A stretch of DNA of 21,515 bases, taken from the NCBI GenBank assembly GCA_000444245.1, contig ATSW01007144.1, positions 1 to 21,515 of the forward strand. The letters run 5' to 3'. The first letter of the stretch is position 1. Each line of letters opens with the position of its first letter. Positions 19,921-21,515 of the stretch are shown in pieces. The notes below the pieces were generated by a model. It did no database searches. It was not told the origin of the DNA and saw nothing but the letters and a program-made list of their open reading frames with translations. Source of the stretch: Botryllus schlosseri (lineage: Eukaryota > Chordata > Ascidiacea > Stolidobranchia > Styelidae). The position numbers were made by a program, and so were the translations under genes.

Positions 19921-20721
19921 TGAAATAGTAATGCAAGTAGGCAATATGTACTTGAAGTAGAAGTACTTCGTTACTGATCCCCTCTGGTTTGGGTGTAGCT
20001 TGTTATCACAGATTTTTCAACACCGTTTTAAATAATCGCTCCAAGTATACTTGAATTATGTCAAGTATTTAATTGATCATTTTACAAATGAAAATACTAT
20101 TTTCCTGTGTTTATTGTTAGTGTTGTGAGAACCATTTTGGTACTCAATTAGGTTGGAAAAATAGTTGTTACGTATTGCTTTCATATTCAAGACTTTTCGC
20201 ATCATGTTATTTAGTAATTTTCGAATCGGACCTGGCGCAACCAACTACATATTGTATATATCAGGAAATCCGGAAATGCCACAGATTCACTCTGGTTACA
20301 TAATAACCATCCATTCACAACGAAAGACGCAGATCACGACGCATATCCAAGTGATAGTTGCGCTTCTCTCTGCGAGGGAGCTTGGTGGTATACTAACTGC
20401 TTCCTTAGCAATCTCAATGCACCTCTCATGGAAGACATGACTAGAATTGAGTGGATGAACCTAAATTCTCCTTCAGCTACTCAACACCTTCGTTACTCCG
20501 AGATGAAGTTCCGAAGAAGACTCTGAAGATTCGTCCATTTCCCTCTGATAACGTTGTAACTGGGAGTATAAGTGACATTGAGATGTATACGTCGTGTATA
20601 ATCCTTATCTTATGATTACCAGACCTTGAATTGTAACGAGCCATCTCTATACGAGGCGAAGTGACTATACTTGCAACCAGCAAATTTATAAACTCAATTT
20701 GCGAAATGATTAGAATTGGAT
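19921..20721. repeat. Tandem duplication, unit 2
   Basis: Unit 2 is collinear with unit 1, from TGAAATAGTAATGCAAG to GATTAGAATTGGAT, with only small indels. The flanking non-coding parts look roughly nine-tenths identical by eye. It includes a full second copy of the terminal FReD exon with its acceptor. Confidence 0.88.
20215..20526 (+). pseudogene. Second copy of the terminal FReD exon, one-base deletion
   Basis: The acceptor TGTTATTTAG is unchanged, and the first base (T for A) still gives Arg at the split codon. Compared with 19392-19704 the exon is one base shorter: GGAAATCCGG here against GGATACTCCGG, in the codon for Tyr209. On both sides of that point the coding sequence is clean. 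Downstream it reads [21 protein letters not shown], then SCA, GAWWYTNCFLSNLN and SEMKFRRRL before a stop at the same place. Both late cysteines and the acidic calcium-site residues are kept. Read in the entering frame, translation ends early at 20438-20440. It is a recently disabled alternative terminal exon, or an intact one carrying a sequence error or null allele. Confidence 0.85.
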
Positions 20722-20726
20722 GCCAC

Positions 20727-20994
20727 CTGAAGGTCAATACCACGCCCTACACGTGTCTATTTTGCAGGAAGACATCAGATCATCTACAAATTGAAATTCC
20801 AATCCTTATCACTGGCATTAAGCGTTATTTTGGGGTTCGCTTCGTTTCACGTATATATATAGATAACAGCTGACTTTCTGTTGCCATAGTTGCTACTAAT
20901 ACATCTACTTTCTGCAAATTGTTTGCCTTATTGTGAGGAAATTCGCAAGTGCTAGTAAAATGTTAACTGGATATTTTCATGCCTTACCTATAAC
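20727..20994. other. Flank after the tandem duplication, nothing recognised
   Basis: AT-rich sequence between the duplicated exon unit and the terminal transposon, with no repeat end or exon identified. Confidence 0.35.
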
Positions 20995-21515
20995 TAGGGC
21001 TGGGCACAATGATTCGAGTACTCTAATCTGAATCTAGTATTAATTTTAATGAATCGAGTCGAGTCGTAAAAGACTATTTTTTCGAGTACCGTACCGAAAT
21101 TGTACGCTTTTCCCCACTGAAGTTAACTTTTCAACGAGAATAATAGTTTCGATACTAATTTTCACAATTGAAGCCTTGAATCCTTGATTTGCGGTATCGT
21201 AGCATACGAAACATATAGTACAATGCTACGAACGTTACTGGATGTAGCACATTTCCGAAGTCATAATGTTCCCAGAACATTGTCACCAAGTGGAATGAAA
21301 TCGGTATGGTCGAAAATATACCCAAGTATCTTTTACGAGATGGATAAGAGGCATTATATTCTTTGTGGTGGCATAAATAGTACATATTTGAATTTTGGCG
21401 TATTTTATTTCGTTATGACGTCATAATGAGTTATACTCGATTACTCGACTCGACTCGAAGCATATTACGTGATTCAGAATCGAATCCCTCAGGTACTCGA
21501 TTTTGCCCAGCCCTA
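20995..21515. mobile_element. 521-bp DNA transposon, TAGGGCTGGGC ends, inverted relative of 2352-2851
   Basis: It begins TAGGGCTGGGCACAATGATTC and ends TTTTGCCCAGCCCTA at the last base of the window, so the right target duplication cannot be seen. It aligns from end to end with the reverse complement of the 500-bp element at 2352-2851, sharing ATTAATTTTAATG, GAGTCGAGT-type words and internal blocks. It has no coding capacity. Open frames on both strands here are chance frames. Confidence 0.82.

Noticed and set aside
20165-20440. Frame over the second FReD exon ending in ISMHLSWKT
   Set aside because: After the one-base deletion it runs in the wrong frame. The true homology to the FReD is in the frame ending at 20526.
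20477-20743. Minus-strand frame of 88 codons
   Set aside because: It is antisense to the end of the duplicated exon and its flank; no family resemblance and no splice signals.
21155-21426. Frames on both strands at the right edge
   Set aside because: They lie inside the TAGGGCTGGGC transposon and are not kept in its relative at 2352-2851.

Overview
The window looks like nuclear DNA of an invertebrate animal. It is AT-rich, the genes are split by introns of very different size (59 bp to about 3.4 kb), and the space between exons is full of small hAT-type DNA transposons plus one tRNA-derived SINE. No bacterial-style operon, ribosomal RNA, tRNA gene or CRISPR array is visible. A tunicate or other deuterostome would fit the mix of tiny and large introns and the transposon types, but nothing proves the lineage.

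Two spliced host genes can be rebuilt on the + strand, both with reading frames that stay open across every junction. Gene A (3372-9005, four coding exons, 317 codons) encodes an unrecognised protein: a long, charged, probably disordered N-terminal part and two C-terminal membrane segments. Gene B (13927-19704, five coding exons, 294 codons) encodes a secreted protein with one complete fibrinogen C-terminal domain (FReD), including all four conserved cysteines and the acidic calcium-binding segment.

Both genes have a duplicated last exon. The last exon of gene A and its 3' flank recur, decayed, at about 12490-13490. The last exon of gene B recurs directly downstream (20215-20526) inside a tandem duplication of about 0.8 kb. 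This second copy keeps its splice acceptor and its signature residues and has one single-base deletion relative to copy 1. By hand count, amino-acid replacements between the two copies greatly outnumber silent changes and cluster in the last third of the domain, which suggests past diversifying selection.

Mobile elements, left to right: a hAT relic with a SINE and a TG microsatellite (162-1954); a 500-bp element with TAGGGCTGGGC ends (2352-2851) and its inverted relative at the right edge (20995-21515); a hairpin-forming repeat (5279-5430); a second copy of the first hAT family (6150-6760); hAT elements at 9377-9660, 10087-10900, 15887-16724 and 18916-19171, each with exact or near-exact 8-bp target duplications; and a large inverted repeat (15133-15556) in intron 3 of gene B. 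Several can be ordered in time because related copies preserve the empty site or because a duplication cuts through them. No retrovirus-like or Polinton-like element was recognised.
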